NCBI GenBank assembly: GCA_050012375.1
Contig: JBEKHH010000001.1
Coordinates: 124,001 to 188,000, forward strand
DNA: 64,000 bases
From: PALSA-1353 sp050012375
Lineage (GTDB): Bacteria > Planctomycetota > Phycisphaerae > Tepidisphaerales > Tepidisphaeraceae
Direction of reading: 5' to 3'
Under the pieces are notes generated by a model. That model did no database searches, was not told where the DNA came from, and saw nothing but the letters and a program-made list of their open reading frames with translations. Positions 35,346 to 46,726 of the stretch are shown piece by piece (position 1 is the first letter of the stretch; each line of letters opens with the position of its first letter). Both the position numbers and the translations under genes were made by a program.

Positions 35346-35472
35346 ATTATTCACTCGCATCCGCGCCGGCTTCGGTTAGTATCTTCATCCAGAAGGCTTT
35401 CATCAGCGATTCTCCCTCCCCCTAGGCGTCGGAGTTGGCTTCAATAGCGGCACTCATTCACGAGAGGTTGTA

Positions 35473-36732
35473 ATGGATCACTTTTTATTTCGTAACCCCG
35501 TCGCACTCCATCGGCCCAAGACGTCAGTTCGACCTGGCGCGCAAGCAATGGGGATGGTGGCGGGGGCGCTGCTGCTGGCGGGCGCTGTTTCGCCCGTGCG
35601 GGCCGTGCCGCAACTCGGCGATGTCTTTTACATTGCGATGGAGAATCATGATTTCACGGCGCCCAGCGGCGGAGGGGCCAACGCCGAGCAGATCTTAAAT
35701 AACCCCGCGGCCCCATACATGAACAGCCTCCTCACTCCGGGCAATCCCAACGCCGCCGATGTTTCCTACGCCTCCAGCTACACCAATTCCGGCACCGGCG
35801 TGCATCCGTCGGAGGCAAATTACATATGGTCCGAAGCCGGGACCAACTACAACCCCGGAACCAATACGACGGTCCTCAGCGACAACGATCCCAGCGCGGG
35901 ATCGGGCAACATCTTTAACAACGTCCCGCACCTGACCGGACTGTTGAACGCCGCCGGAATATCCTGGAAGAATTACCAGGAAGATTATCAAATTTCCGGC
36001 CAAGGCCCCACGGTCAGTTCCAGCGGCACGCTCCCCGGCGGAGCCACGAATCCCTACAACGGCTCGACGCAGTACAACTACGTTCCCAAGCATAATCCGA
36101 TGGCATTCTTCAGCGACACGGCGAATCAGAACGTCTACCCGATCAGCCAACTGTCCAGCGATCTCACGGGCAACACGGTTGGGCGGTACAACTGGATCAG
36201 CCCCGATATATATAACGATTCCCACACCGCACTGCCCGGAGGCTTCACGTATCAAGGAACAAATTACACCGGCGACCAGGCCAGCGTGGCCCAAGGCGAC
36301 AATTTCCTCTCCATCGTGGTCCCGGAAATCGAAGCCTCGGCGGCGTTCCAGAATAACGGCGCCATCGTGATTTGGTACGATGAAACAGAAGGCGGCGATA
36401 CCACCGCCGATACGATCCCCGAGATCGTGATCTCCCCCCTGGCCAAGGGCAACGCCTACGACAGCACCGTGGCCTTGAACCACTCCTCGGACCTGAAAAC
36501 GCTTGAGGAAATCTACGGCCTGGGTCTGCCGTATCTCGATAACGCGATCCCAACCGGCGAATACAGTCCGGCCGGCGGCCCCGGGACATACAACACGGTC
36601 AGCGGCTCGAACGACCTCAGCGACCTGTTCCGGCAAACCGTGATTCCAACAGCCATTCCGGAGCCGTCGTCGGCGGCGCTGCTGGCAATCGGCGGTTTCT
36701 TGGCCCTTCGCCGCCGTCGCCGCCCGGCATAG
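35473..36732 (+). CDS. PEP-CTERM-anchored phosphoesterase (phospholipase C/acid phosphatase family)
   Basis: 419 residues. A signal peptide near residues 20-43 precedes an alkaline-phosphatase-like phosphoesterase domain: MENHDFTAP resembles the active-site region of bacterial phospholipase C/acid phosphatases (family PF04185), and HPSEANYIW and IVIWYDETEGGD match later metal-ligand segments. The C-terminus IPEPSSAALLAIGGFLALRR is a clear PEP-CTERM sorting signal with the basic end RRRRRPA, so an exosortase should process the protein for surface display or release into exopolysaccharide. No exosortase gene is in the window. Confidence 0.87.
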   Translation: MDHFLFRNPVALHRPKTSVRPGAQAMGMVAGALLLAGAVSPVRAVPQLGDVFYIAMENHDFTAPSGGGANAEQILNNPAAPYMNSLLTPGNPNAADVSYASSYTNSGTGVHPSEANYIWSEAGTNYNPGTNTTVLSDNDPSAGSGNIFNNVPHLTGLLNAAGISWKNYQEDYQISGQGPTVSSSGTLPGGATNPYNGSTQYNYVPKHNPMAFFSDTANQNVYPISQLSSDLTGNTVGRYNWISPDIYNDSHTALPGGFTYQGTNYTGDQASVAQGDNFLSIVVPEIEASAAFQNNGAIVIWYDETEGGDTTADTIPEIVISPLAKGNAYDSTVALNHSSDLKTLEEIYGLGLPYLDNAIPTGEYSPAGGPGTYNTVSGSNDLSDLFRQTVIPTAIPEPSSAALLAIGGFLALRRRRRPA

Positions 36733-37009
36733 ACGAATGCAATGAGTGAATTCGACCACTTTCCGAACGGGCCACGCACACAGCCCGGTCGGAGGGTCGG
36801 TAGCTTTTGTAGTCAGCGAATTCCTTGTCCAGTGTTGCTTCTCGTTTCTGAAGCCAAGATGTGCCGTAACCATCACCCACAAGAAACTTTTGGGCTATTT
36901 CATTCAGCTTGAACTTAGCGCAATCAAGTTGGTCCGAACAGGATGCACAGCAAGACCGTCCAGCCTGTGATATAATAACCGTAGCTCCATACTACGGAGC
37001 TGGCAAAAC

Positions 37010-37201
37010 ATGACTACGCAAACGCTAACCATCGGGAAACGCCGGTTCGTGGTAGTGCCCGAACGCGATTTCCGCCGCCTACAGAAACGGGCCGGGGAAG
37101 GAACGGTTCGCCCCGAGTTTGCCCAGGAAGCGATGTGGGAACTCAAGGCATACCGAAAGACCGGTAAATCGGCAGTCGTGCCCGCGTCGCCGAAATCTTG
37201 A
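37010..37201 (+). CDS. Small Phd/RelB-like antitoxin candidate
   Basis: 63 residues (LTIGKRRFVVVPERDFRRLQ) resembling the N-terminal DNA-binding part of Phd/YefM-type antitoxins, with a basic C-terminus. A TATAAT at 36971-36976 and a short hairpin (AGCTCC...GGAGCT) precede it. It overlaps the TTG of a short HigA-like frame by a few bases. No toxin gene of normal length follows, so this may be a decayed locus. Confidence 0.5.
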   Translation: MTTQTLTIGKRRFVVVPERDFRRLQKRAGEGTVRPEFAQEAMWELKAYRKTGKSAVVPASPKS

Positions 37202-37308
37202 ACCGCAAGCGTGCCCTGACGCTGTCGATGATTCGCAAACTGCACAGCGGGCTGGGCATTCCCGCCGAGGTGCTGATTCGGGAAAATGGCTTGCGCTCGA
37301 CCGGATAG
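37198..37308 (+). pseudogene. HigA-like antitoxin C-terminal remnant
   Basis: A 36-codon frame (TTG at 37198, TAG at 37306-37308) reads LTLSMIRKLHSGLGIPAEVL, which closely matches the end of the helix-turn-helix of HigA-type antitoxins (family pattern: T-L-x-M-I-R-x-L-H-x-G-L-G-I-P-A). The N-terminal half is missing or lies in the overlapping frame of the preceding small gene, so it is either a frameshifted pair or a remnant. Confidence 0.5.
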
Positions 37309-37330
37309 CCGTGAATTTGGTGATGCGGGA

Positions 37331-38557
37331 TTAACTCGGCTTAAGAGCGTTCGCGCGGTTTGCGAGCAAAAGAGCGGCGAGGGGCAAAAGAAGCCATCCG
37401 GTTTTCGCTTCGGGGATGCTGATTTCGTCGGCCAGATAGGGAATGAGGAAACCGGCCTTGGGCGTCCCCAATCCAGTGGCGGTGTCGTAACCAACGCCGG
37501 CGGCCTGACCGGTGCTGGTCGTGCCCAGGGTCACGTCATTGAAGGCCTGTGTGTAGTACGGCGTGTCGTACAAGTCGTAGAGTGATGGGAGGAGTCCGTT
37601 GACGAGATTGGAGCTATCAAGCGAGCCGATGCCGTCGAGCGCCCGGCCCTGATCGGCGATGGCGATCAATGCGGCCCACTGAGGCGCACCACAACTGGTG
37701 CCGTAAACATAGTAGGATTGACCCCCGACGATCGCGGCAAAGCCAGTGTTCCCGTCGGCATCATAGGCGACATCCGGCACGGTCCGCGATCCGGTTTGCT
37801 GAACGATGTCCTGATAGCCTGGCTCGCTTTCCTGGGTGCTGACGCCACCGCCGCCGCTTCCGTAGGAATCGTTCCAGGCGGTTTCGTAGCCGTAGCCGCC
37901 GCTGGAACTCAGGTAAAGCGAGGTGCCGCCCACACCCAAGACCGTCGGAGCGGCCGAGGGATGCCACAGCGAGCCGCTGTCGCCCGTGCAGGCGACGAAC
38001 GACACGCCCTGATGGTTGCTGGGAGTGATGTAATTGGAGTCGTTGATGGTCTCACCGCTGTATTCGTCGCTGCCCCAGCTCATGGAGACCGCACATGTGC
38101 CGGCGGCATCGGCGGCCGTCCGCACGCCAGCGTTCAGGTCCGTGTAGGAGTTGTCATTGGTCTCCACCAGGAGAATGTTGGCCTGGGGCGCGATGGCATG
38201 GGCCCACTCGACATCAATGTCGGTCTCAAGCGCCCAACTGCTGTTGGTCCGGGTGGGCAACGTGCTGCCCCCCGTTTGATTCACGACCGAGAAGCTGGGA
38301 GGTGCGCTGATGCCGAACTTCGTGTCGAACGCGGAAAGGTCAGACCGTATCGTCGAGTTGTTGTACGCATCGACGATCGCGATGGTTTCTCCGGCCCCCG
38401 TTGCCGGAACGCCGTTGAACGTGATGCCGTTAAAACCGTACACGGTGCGGATTTGCGCGGGCGTGTACGTGTATTGCTGTGCCAACACCGGAGCCGCGGA
38501 ACAAAAGGCCGCGCAGACGGCAGCGATCCAAATCCGCACCAGCATGCGTTCACCCAT
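37331..38557 (-). CDS. Sedolisin (S53) peptidase lacking a prodomain, PEP-CTERM-like tail
   Basis: 408 residues from the ATG at 38557 (38593 is also possible). After a signal peptide (AAVCAAFCSAAPVLA) the catalytic domain starts directly (YTYTPAQIRTVYGFNGI). Sedolisin residues are visible: Glu and Asp in ALETDIDVEWAHA, the oxyanion Asp in SMSWGSDE, and the catalytic Ser in YGTSCGAPQW. Family members usually carry an N-terminal inhibitory prodomain of nearly 200 residues, which is absent. The end (IPEAKTGWLLLPLAALLLAN) looks like a variant PEP-CTERM anchor. A secreted acid-type serine peptidase is likely; how it is kept inactive before export is unclear. Confidence 0.86.
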   Translation of the reverse strand: MGERMLVRIWIAAVCAAFCSAAPVLAQQYTYTPAQIRTVYGFNGITFNGVPATGAGETIAIVDAYNNSTIRSDLSAFDTKFGISAPPSFSVVNQTGGSTLPTRTNSSWALETDIDVEWAHAIAPQANILLVETNDNSYTDLNAGVRTAADAAGTCAVSMSWGSDEYSGETINDSNYITPSNHQGVSFVACTGDSGSLWHPSAAPTVLGVGGTSLYLSSSGGYGYETAWNDSYGSGGGGVSTQESEPGYQDIVQQTGSRTVPDVAYDADGNTGFAAIVGGQSYYVYGTSCGAPQWAALIAIADQGRALDGIGSLDSSNLVNGLLPSLYDLYDTPYYTQAFNDVTLGTTSTGQAAGVGYDTATGLGTPKAGFLIPYLADEISIPEAKTGWLLLPLAALLLANRANALKPS

Positions 38558-38593
38558 GTTCGACTTGGATTTCCCATCCTTTTTGGGGGTCAC

Positions 38594-39015
38594 GGCAAAC
38601 CTTCGAGAGGGTTGGTCAACCCACCCAAAAATGGCTTTTTCTCATTTTTCTCCCGGTCAATGAGTGCTCCATCCGCCTCCTCGCCGACGCCATGACCAGT
38701 AACAAAAACACACAAAGTCCGCCAAACAAAAATCTTCACTTTTCCCCAAAAAAGTGAGAAATTTGCAGGGTCCTCGGCAGAGGTCAGGCTCAAAAAACAA
38801 TATCCCCCTCCATCAAAATTATGGACAAATCTCGCTTGTGACGCAGGATGTTCCCATCGGTGTCGTAAAATGGTTTTTCTCCAAGGCTAAAATGGAGAAA
38901 ATGTGAGGGGGCTCTGCCAGATGGTTGGGATGCAGTCGAAGGTCCATACGGACAATGACGTTAGCTTGGCCGCGACCCGAAGGGGAGCGCGGCTGTTGAA
39001 CGTCTCGCACTTTTG
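38594..39015. repeat. Gene-free stretch with one REP-like hairpin
   Basis: Upstream of the peptidase gene this region is richer in A/T, with repeated words such as AAAATGG and CTTTTTCTC, but no gene. At 38970-38991 it holds CCGCGACCCGAAGGGGAGCG, the same hairpin (reverse orientation) as at the end of lgt (57119-57140), preceded by GTTAGC. Confidence 0.6.
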
Positions 39016-40116
39016 TCATCGCACCGAAAATGGGTCCCGATCCACCGCCGCGAGGCGAATCGGCGGCATCCCCGCCGTCTCCTCCATCCGCTTCTTGACC
39101 CGCTTGAGCACGGCCCGCTCGCTGTTGGAATGCAGCGTGCACACAACCGTCATTCCGCCGGCGGCGGCCTTCACGGCGTCGTGATGACGAATCTCGCCGG
39201 TCAAATACAGCTCGGCGCTGGCCTTCATCGCGTCATCCAGCAGGTCTCCGCACGCGCCGGCGCAAACCGCCGCGCGCGAAACGCTTCCCTCCGTCGGCCC
39301 GGCAATGAGCAGATGATCGATCCCGAGTTCGCGCTTGATGCGATCGAAAAGATCGGCCCGCGCCTTCGGCGGCATGGAGCCGATGCGCCCCTGTCCCTTT
39401 AATTTGATGCTTCCCCCAACGGCCGGGGCCAAAACATTCAAGTCAAACGCCGGTTCCTCGTAAGGGTGGCTCTGGCGAAGCGCGGCAAGGACGGCATTCA
39501 CCCCGGCAATCGGCACAATCGTTTCCAGGCGGATTTCCTCGACCTGTTCCAGCCGGCCCGCCTCGCCGACGGCCGGCCGCGCGCCCTCCCGGCCGAAAAA
39601 TGTTCCCGTCCCCGGCGAACGAAAACTGCACGAGGCGTAATTGCCGATATTTCCCGCCCCGGCGTCGAACAATGCCCGGCTCACTCGCTGGACCGCCTCC
39701 ACCGGAACAAACACCACCAGTTTATATTGCGTCGCTTTCAATTCCCCCGGCCGCAGGGGCTGCCGATCCGTCAAACCCAGCGCATCCGCCAGCATGTCAT
39801 TGGTTCCCCCCTCGGCCACGTCCAGGGCCGTATGCGGCGAATAAATCGCCACGCCCCGTCGAATCGCATCAAAGACCACGCTGCCCGCCAACAATCGCTT
39901 CAGCGGATGAAAAATCGGCGGATGGTACGCGATCACCAGATCGCATTTGCTGGCGCGAGCTTCCTCCGCGACGGCGGCCGAGTAGTCAATCGTGAGCAGA
40001 ATACCGGAGATGTCCTGGTTTGGATCGCCCGTCAGCAGGCCGACGTTGTCCCACGATTCGGCCAGGGACGGCGAAGCGATTTCTTCCAGAATGGTAATGA
40101 TCGTTGAGAGCTGCAT
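39016..40116 (-). CDS. Nif3-like dinuclear metal centre protein (YbgI/YqfO family)
   Basis: 366 residues. The N-terminal Nif3 part has AESWDNVGLLTGD and DLVIAYHPPIFHP with metal-binding His residues; the C-terminal part has LTGEIRHHDAVKAAAGGMTV. Between them lies the insert typical of longer members (PII-like, YKLVVFVPVEAVQRVSRALF). The family is often annotated as GTP cyclohydrolase I type 2, but its physiological role is unsettled. The start MQLSTIITILEEIA is normal for the family. Confidence 0.88.
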   Translation of the reverse strand: MQLSTIITILEEIASPSLAESWDNVGLLTGDPNQDISGILLTIDYSAAVAEEARASKCDLVIAYHPPIFHPLKRLLAGSVVFDAIRRGVAIYSPHTALDVAEGGTNDMLADALGLTDRQPLRPGELKATQYKLVVFVPVEAVQRVSRALFDAGAGNIGNYASCSFRSPGTGTFFGREGARPAVGEAGRLEQVEEIRLETIVPIAGVNAVLAALRQSHPYEEPAFDLNVLAPAVGGSIKLKGQGRIGSMPPKARADLFDRIKRELGIDHLLIAGPTEGSVSRAAVCAGACGDLLDDAMKASAELYLTGEIRHHDAVKAAAGGMTVVCTLHSNSERAVLKRVKKRMEETAGMPPIRLAAVDRDPFSVR

Positions 40117-40123
40117 GGTAGAG

Positions 40124-40492
40124 CTACAGGGGTAAGATTCGCACGCGGGACCTGTCCACGTCGATTACAGCCAAAGCGCCCGATTCGAGATCAGCCTCGT
40201 GTTGCCGAATTGTGGCGACCAGCCGTTCTTCCAGGTGCGACGGGAGGACGTCGCCCGCCCGCACCTGAACCACGCTTGGGCCCGTGCCATGAGTCAAAGC
40301 AAGCACGGCGCCGAAATCCAGATCGTGGGTAAAAACAACAAACTCGTTGGCAATCGCCCAGTCCATGATCGTCCGGTCTGTGGCGCGAGGATCGCCAACG
40401 GCCGACCAGTGAACCGCTGACAATCCATGCCTTTGCAGGACGGCCACCCAGTCCGGCGAGAGATTCATATCAACCAGAATCCTGATGCTCAT
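40124..40492 (-). CDS. DUF5615 PIN-like toxin candidate
   Basis: 122 residues with the N-terminal ILVDMNLSPDWVAVL and the HDLDFGAVLAL motif typical of DUF5615/Mut7-C-like PIN-related RNases. The acidic residues expected for the PIN active site (VDMN, DRTIMDWA, THDLDFG) are present. The start at 40492 overlaps the stop of the DUF433 gene by 4 bp (ATGA), the usual layout of this toxin-antitoxin type. Confidence 0.82.
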   Translation of the reverse strand: MSIRILVDMNLSPDWVAVLQRHGLSAVHWSAVGDPRATDRTIMDWAIANEFVVFTHDLDFGAVLALTHGTGPSVVQVRAGDVLPSHLEERLVATIRQHEADLESGALAVIDVDRSRVRILPL

Positions 40493-40710
40493 GCGGGAAC
40501 TTCGCGTTCCTCGACGCGCCACGCGGCGTAGGAAAGGGCTTCGTCAATGTCCCCCGGCTCCAAATACGGATACGCCTTGAGGATTTCCTCCCGCGAACGA
40601 CCGGCCGCAAGCATTCCCAGAATCATCCCAACGGTGACGCGCAAGCCGCGAATGCACGCCTTGCCCCCCATGACGGCCGGATCGAACGTGATGCGGGTGA
40701 ATTGAGTCAT
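40489..40710 (-). CDS. DUF433 antitoxin candidate
   Basis: 73 residues, with ITFDPAVMGGKACIRGLRVT and ILKAYPYLEPGDIDEALSYA matching the small helix-turn-helix DUF433 family. It is translationally coupled to the DUF5615 gene. The ATG at 40710 fits the family start better than one at 40746. The pair probably acts as a type II toxin-antitoxin module. Confidence 0.85.
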   Translation of the reverse strand: MTQFTRITFDPAVMGGKACIRGLRVTVGMILGMLAAGRSREEILKAYPYLEPGDIDEALSYAAWRVEEREVPA

Positions 40711-40788
40711 AATCGACTGGTTATAAGCGTATTGGCCGCGACACACCGATCACGAACGCTTGCGCACAATTATATCCAAAACTCCAGC

Positions 40789-42072
40789 CTAAAGCGCGCC
40801 CATTGATTCTCCAACCCCAGCGGCCTCAATCCCCGCGGCCCGGAACATCGCTTTGGCCTTCACCAGCGTCTCCTCATATTCCCCGCGCGGATCGGAATCC
40901 GCCACGATTCCGCCGCCAACCGGAATGTGAATTCGCCCATCCTTGGCGATCATCGTGCGGATGGCGACGTTGAATTGCATGTTTCCGAGCGCGTCGAGAT
41001 AGCCGATGGCCCCGCAATACGGGCCGCGGCGAACGGGTTCCAGCTCGTCGATGATCCGCATGGCCCGAATCTTCGGCGCGCCGGTCACGCTGCCGCCGGG
41101 GAACATCGCCCGCAACAGATCGACGAAACCGACCTCGTCGCGCAATTTCCCTTCGACGGTGGCCACGCCGTGATAAACCGTCGGATGAGCCTCGATCACG
41201 CGGCTCTGGGCAACGGCAACGCTACCGACGCGGCAAACCCGCCCCAGATCGTTTCGCTCCAGGTCCACGATCATATTCAATTCCGCCTGGTCCTTGATCG
41301 AATCGCGCAGCTCGACATCCATCCCCGGCCGGGCCGGCCGCGTGCCCTTGATCGGGCGCGTGACAATCCGCCGATCGGGCGTGATGCGGAAAAATAATTC
41401 CGGAGAGTTGGAGACAATCGCGAAATCTTCGTAGCCGAGATATGCCCCAAACGGCGCCGGCGATTGGCGGACAAGCCGCCGGTAAATCTCCGCGGGATGG
41501 CACGTCAGCCCCGCCGAAAACCGCTGGGCGAGATTCACCTGAAAAACATCGCCCGCGGCAATGTAATTCATCACCCGTCCGACCGCGGCCTCGTATTGCG
41601 CTCGCGTGAAATCCGACGACAGCCCAAGGCCGCCGATCCCGTAATCCGCCTCGGCCCCGCCGGGGCGGTCAGCGGTGGGGCGGCAGTACGTGAAGACAAA
41701 CAGCGGCAGGTTCAAATCGTTCGCCGCCTTCGACGGCAGCGTTTCAAACAGCCGGCCAAGATCGTAGCTCAGATACCCGATCCACCGTCCGTCGCCCGGC
41801 CAGAATGTGCCGGACATCCAATGTAATGCCTCCAGCGGATCGCTCCATTGGCGAATAACACTCGCGCCCGCGCGAGCCGTGGCCCGCAGCGTTAGCGAAT
41901 CGCAGCGGATCGTGCACACGGGGGTGAGAAACCCGGTGATCCAGGGATCTCTGGCCTCGGCGCGGTCGGGCGTGGAGGAAAGATTGATCCGCGCAATAAA
42001 CAAGTCGGGATTGTAATAAGGAAGAAGCACCGGATGTACATCCGGTGCTTCAACCGCGATATTACGATTCAA
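40789..42072 (-). CDS. pabB: Aminodeoxychorismate synthase component I
   Basis: 427 residues of the chorismate-binding family. The decisive motif is RPIKGTRPARPG: a Lys in the PIKGT position is typical of PabB, where anthranilate synthases have PIAGT. Other family segments are FQVNLAQRFSA, MIVDLERNDLGRV, and FPGGSVTGAPKIRAM. It makes 4-amino-4-deoxychorismate for folate. The gene ends before the TA pair and starts close to the end of glnN on the same strand. Confidence 0.9.
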   Translation of the reverse strand: MNRNIAVEAPDVHPVLLPYYNPDLFIARINLSSTPDRAEARDPWITGFLTPVCTIRCDSLTLRATARAGASVIRQWSDPLEALHWMSGTFWPGDGRWIGYLSYDLGRLFETLPSKAANDLNLPLFVFTYCRPTADRPGGAEADYGIGGLGLSSDFTRAQYEAAVGRVMNYIAAGDVFQVNLAQRFSAGLTCHPAEIYRRLVRQSPAPFGAYLGYEDFAIVSNSPELFFRITPDRRIVTRPIKGTRPARPGMDVELRDSIKDQAELNMIVDLERNDLGRVCRVGSVAVAQSRVIEAHPTVYHGVATVEGKLRDEVGFVDLLRAMFPGGSVTGAPKIRAMRIIDELEPVRRGPYCGAIGYLDALGNMQFNVAIRTMIAKDGRIHIPVGGGIVADSDPRGEYEETLVKAKAMFRAAGIEAAGVGESMGAL

Positions 42073-42079
42073 CCTTTGT

Positions 42080-44257
<2,178 letters not shown>

Positions 44258-44418
44258 TGCCGGACTCCTAGTTGTATGACGGTTGGTTCGACCGCGGAGG
44301 ACGCGGAATCATTACAAGTCGGGAGTCGATTGTCCAGTCACAAATTCAAAAACTTGAGTGTATATTTGATCGCGGCCGGAGGCCCGGAAAAACCGCCCGT
44401 GCAAGATGGGTGCATAAC

Positions 44419-46683
44419 ATGAATTTGACATCCGACCAGGTCGCTCGCGTCTGTTCCCATGCTTCGGGCGTTGAAGCGGGCATCGTGCAAACTTTCCTGG
44501 GCCGCCTGGAACCGGATTATCTGGGCGCCTTCGATCCCCCAACGATCGCCACGCATCTTCTGGCCCTGTTGAAACTGTCGGATGAGAAACCGGCGCAAAT
44601 CCTTCTACAGCGCCTGCACCGGGGAGTCATCGAGTGCGTGGTATTGGCCTTTGACCATCCCTTTGAGTTTTCAAGCATCTGCGGGGTGATGGCGGGGACC
44701 GGCTTCAGCATTGAAAGCAGCGACGCATTCACGCTGCCGCGGGTGAAGTCTGCCGGCGCCCGAAGCCGCCGGCGCGATCCGCTGCCCCGCCGCCGCGATC
44801 CGATGAGCGACCCGGTCATCCTCGATCATTTTCTCGGAACACTGCTTGGCCCGCTGACGGATTTCGATAAATGGGCCGAGCTTTTCACGCCCGCGCTGCT
44901 CGAAGCGATGCGCCTGCTCGATCAGAAACAGGAAGAAATGGCCCAACGCGCCAAGCAACTGGTGAACGAGCGGGTGACGCGATGGCTCAAGGTCCGCCGT
45001 CAATCAAATCCGCACACGTCGCCGCCCCTTTCGCTCGATGTCGCGGTCGAGCAATTGCCCCGCTCCACGCGCCTGCGCCTGCGCGCTCCCGACACCCCCG
45101 CATTCCTGTATGCCCTCAGCACGGCCTTGTCCCTGCACGAACTGCAAATCAACAAAACCCGCGCGCGAACCGCCGAGGGAAGCGCCGTCGATGAAATCGA
45201 CGTCGTGGACCGCAACGGCCAGCCCCTGTCCGATCCCGACGCCCTCCAGCAACTGCGGCGTTCGGTGCTGCTGACCTTGCAATTCGCCTATTTCCTCGAC
45301 AAGTCCCCCGATCCTTTCACCGCCCTCCAGCGGTTCGATGAGTTGTCGCGCCAAATCGTTCAGATGCCGCGCGCGGGGCATTGGCTGGAAGTGCTCGGCA
45401 ATCCGCTGACCATGACCGATCTGGCCAAGGTCCTGGGCGCCAGCAATTTTCTCTGGGAGGACTTCATTCGCTTCAAGGCCGATGCGCTGTTGCCCGTGCT
45501 TCAGCGGCGCGAGCGCGGCCAGGAGTTTTGCCCCGCCCTCGCGAGCCTGCCCCGGCGATTGGAAGAGGCATTGGCCGGCATCAAGGATTTCGAGCAGCAG
45601 CGAATTCACCTCAACGAGTTCAAGGATCGCGAATTGTTCCTGATCGATCTCGAACACATCCTGGCGGAAGAAAATCCCGATTCCGCGTTTCAGATTCTCT
45701 CTGAACGCCTGGTTTTTCTGGCGGAAAACCTGGTGGCGGCGGCGTCGCGGTTCGTGTACGTCGAACTCGTCCGCCTCTACGGCATGCCGCGCGACACCCG
45801 CGGCGACCCCGTCGGTTTCGCCGTCCTCGGCCTCGGGAAGCTGGGCGGCGTGGCCTTGGGATATGCCTCGGATATCGAGTTGCTGTTTCTCTTCGAATCA
45901 GATGGCGCCACGAGCGGCGGGACGCGCGGCTCGCTGGACAACGGCGAATTCTTCTCCATCCTCGCCCGCGAAACCGGCCACTCCATCCTCGCCAAGCGCG
46001 AAGGAATCTTCCAGGTTGACATGCGTCTCCGCCCCTTCGGAGCCAGCGGCCCGCTGGCCATCAGCAAACGCGACTTCGCCCAATATTACGGCCCCGAGGG
46101 ACAATCCCACGAATTCGAGCGGCTGGCGCTGGTGCGATTGCGCTGGATCGCCGGCGATTCAAAGCTGGGATTCGAAATCGAGCGACTGCGCGACAAACTG
46201 CTGTACGAAGGCCCGCCCCTCGATCCAAAACCAGTCTGGGAAATCTCGCGCAAGATGCGCCTTCAACACGCCAAGGCCGGGAAAATCAATTCCAAGCACA
46301 GCCCCGGCGCGCTGGGCGATCTCGAGCAAACCATTCAACTTCTGCAATTGACGCACGCCAAAGAAGCCCCGCAGCTTCGCACGCCCCGTCTCCACGAGGC
46401 CATGCATGCCTTGCGCCGCGCCGGCATCCTTTCCGCCGAGGAATTCGAGGACCTGCTCCTGGCCTATCAATTCCTGCGCCGGCTCATCAACGCCCAGCGC
46501 ATGCTGCGCGGCTCGGCTCGCGACCTGTTCCTGCCCGAGAAAGATTCCGATGAATTGGTCCACCTCGCCCGCAGGATGCGATACGTCTCCGACGACGACA
46601 GCGGCGCCACGATCCTGCGCGGATTCAAACGCCACACCGCCAACATCCAGCGATTCATCCGCGAGTGCTTCGGAATCAAATAA
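44419..46683 (+). CDS. glnE: GlnE-like glutamine synthetase adenylyltransferase with an ACT-like domain
   Basis: 754 residues from the ATG at 44419. The catalytic nucleotidyltransferase domain is in the second half: VLGLGKLGGVALGYASDIEL (GKLGG ... SDxE) and VDMRLRPFGASGPLA, with the helical domain DLEQTIQLLQLTHAK and RRLINAQRMLRG after it. Residues ~210-265 (STRLRLRAPDTPAFLYALST ... DVVDRNGQPL) look like an ACT domain of the kind found in GlnD. Only one nucleotidyltransferase domain is present, whereas E. coli GlnE has two. It lies between genes for GSIII and GSI, so covalent control of GlnA by adenylylation with built-in amino-acid sensing is a reasonable inference. Confidence 0.85.
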   Translation: MNLTSDQVARVCSHASGVEAGIVQTFLGRLEPDYLGAFDPPTIATHLLALLKLSDEKPAQILLQRLHRGVIECVVLAFDHPFEFSSICGVMAGTGFSIESSDAFTLPRVKSAGARSRRRDPLPRRRDPMSDPVILDHFLGTLLGPLTDFDKWAELFTPALLEAMRLLDQKQEEMAQRAKQLVNERVTRWLKVRRQSNPHTSPPLSLDVAVEQLPRSTRLRLRAPDTPAFLYALSTALSLHELQINKTRARTAEGSAVDEIDVVDRNGQPLSDPDALQQLRRSVLLTLQFAYFLDKSPDPFTALQRFDELSRQIVQMPRAGHWLEVLGNPLTMTDLAKVLGASNFLWEDFIRFKADALLPVLQRRERGQEFCPALASLPRRLEEALAGIKDFEQQRIHLNEFKDRELFLIDLEHILAEENPDSAFQILSERLVFLAENLVAAASRFVYVELVRLYGMPRDTRGDPVGFAVLGLGKLGGVALGYASDIELLFLFESDGATSGGTRGSLDNGEFFSILARETGHSILAKREGIFQVDMRLRPFGASGPLAISKRDFAQYYGPEGQSHEFERLALVRLRWIAGDSKLGFEIERLRDKLLYEGPPLDPKPVWEISRKMRLQHAKAGKINSKHSPGALGDLEQTIQLLQLTHAKEAPQLRTPRLHEAMHALRRAGILSAEEFEDLLLAYQFLRRLINAQRMLRGSARDLFLPEKDSDELVHLARRMRYVSDDDSGATILRGFKRHTANIQRFIRECFGIK

Positions 46684-46711
46684 AAAAGCCCCCGGAAGGC
46701 CATCCGGGGGC
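46682..46711 (-). terminator. Rho-independent terminator of glnA
   Basis: Reading leftward, GCCCCCGGA and TCCGGGGGC pair around a six-base loop and are followed by TTTTTTATTT. The hairpin overlaps the stop codon of the convergent glnE-like gene and ends the glnA message. Confidence 0.85.
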
Positions 46712-46726
46712 TGGGAAATCGCCGCA

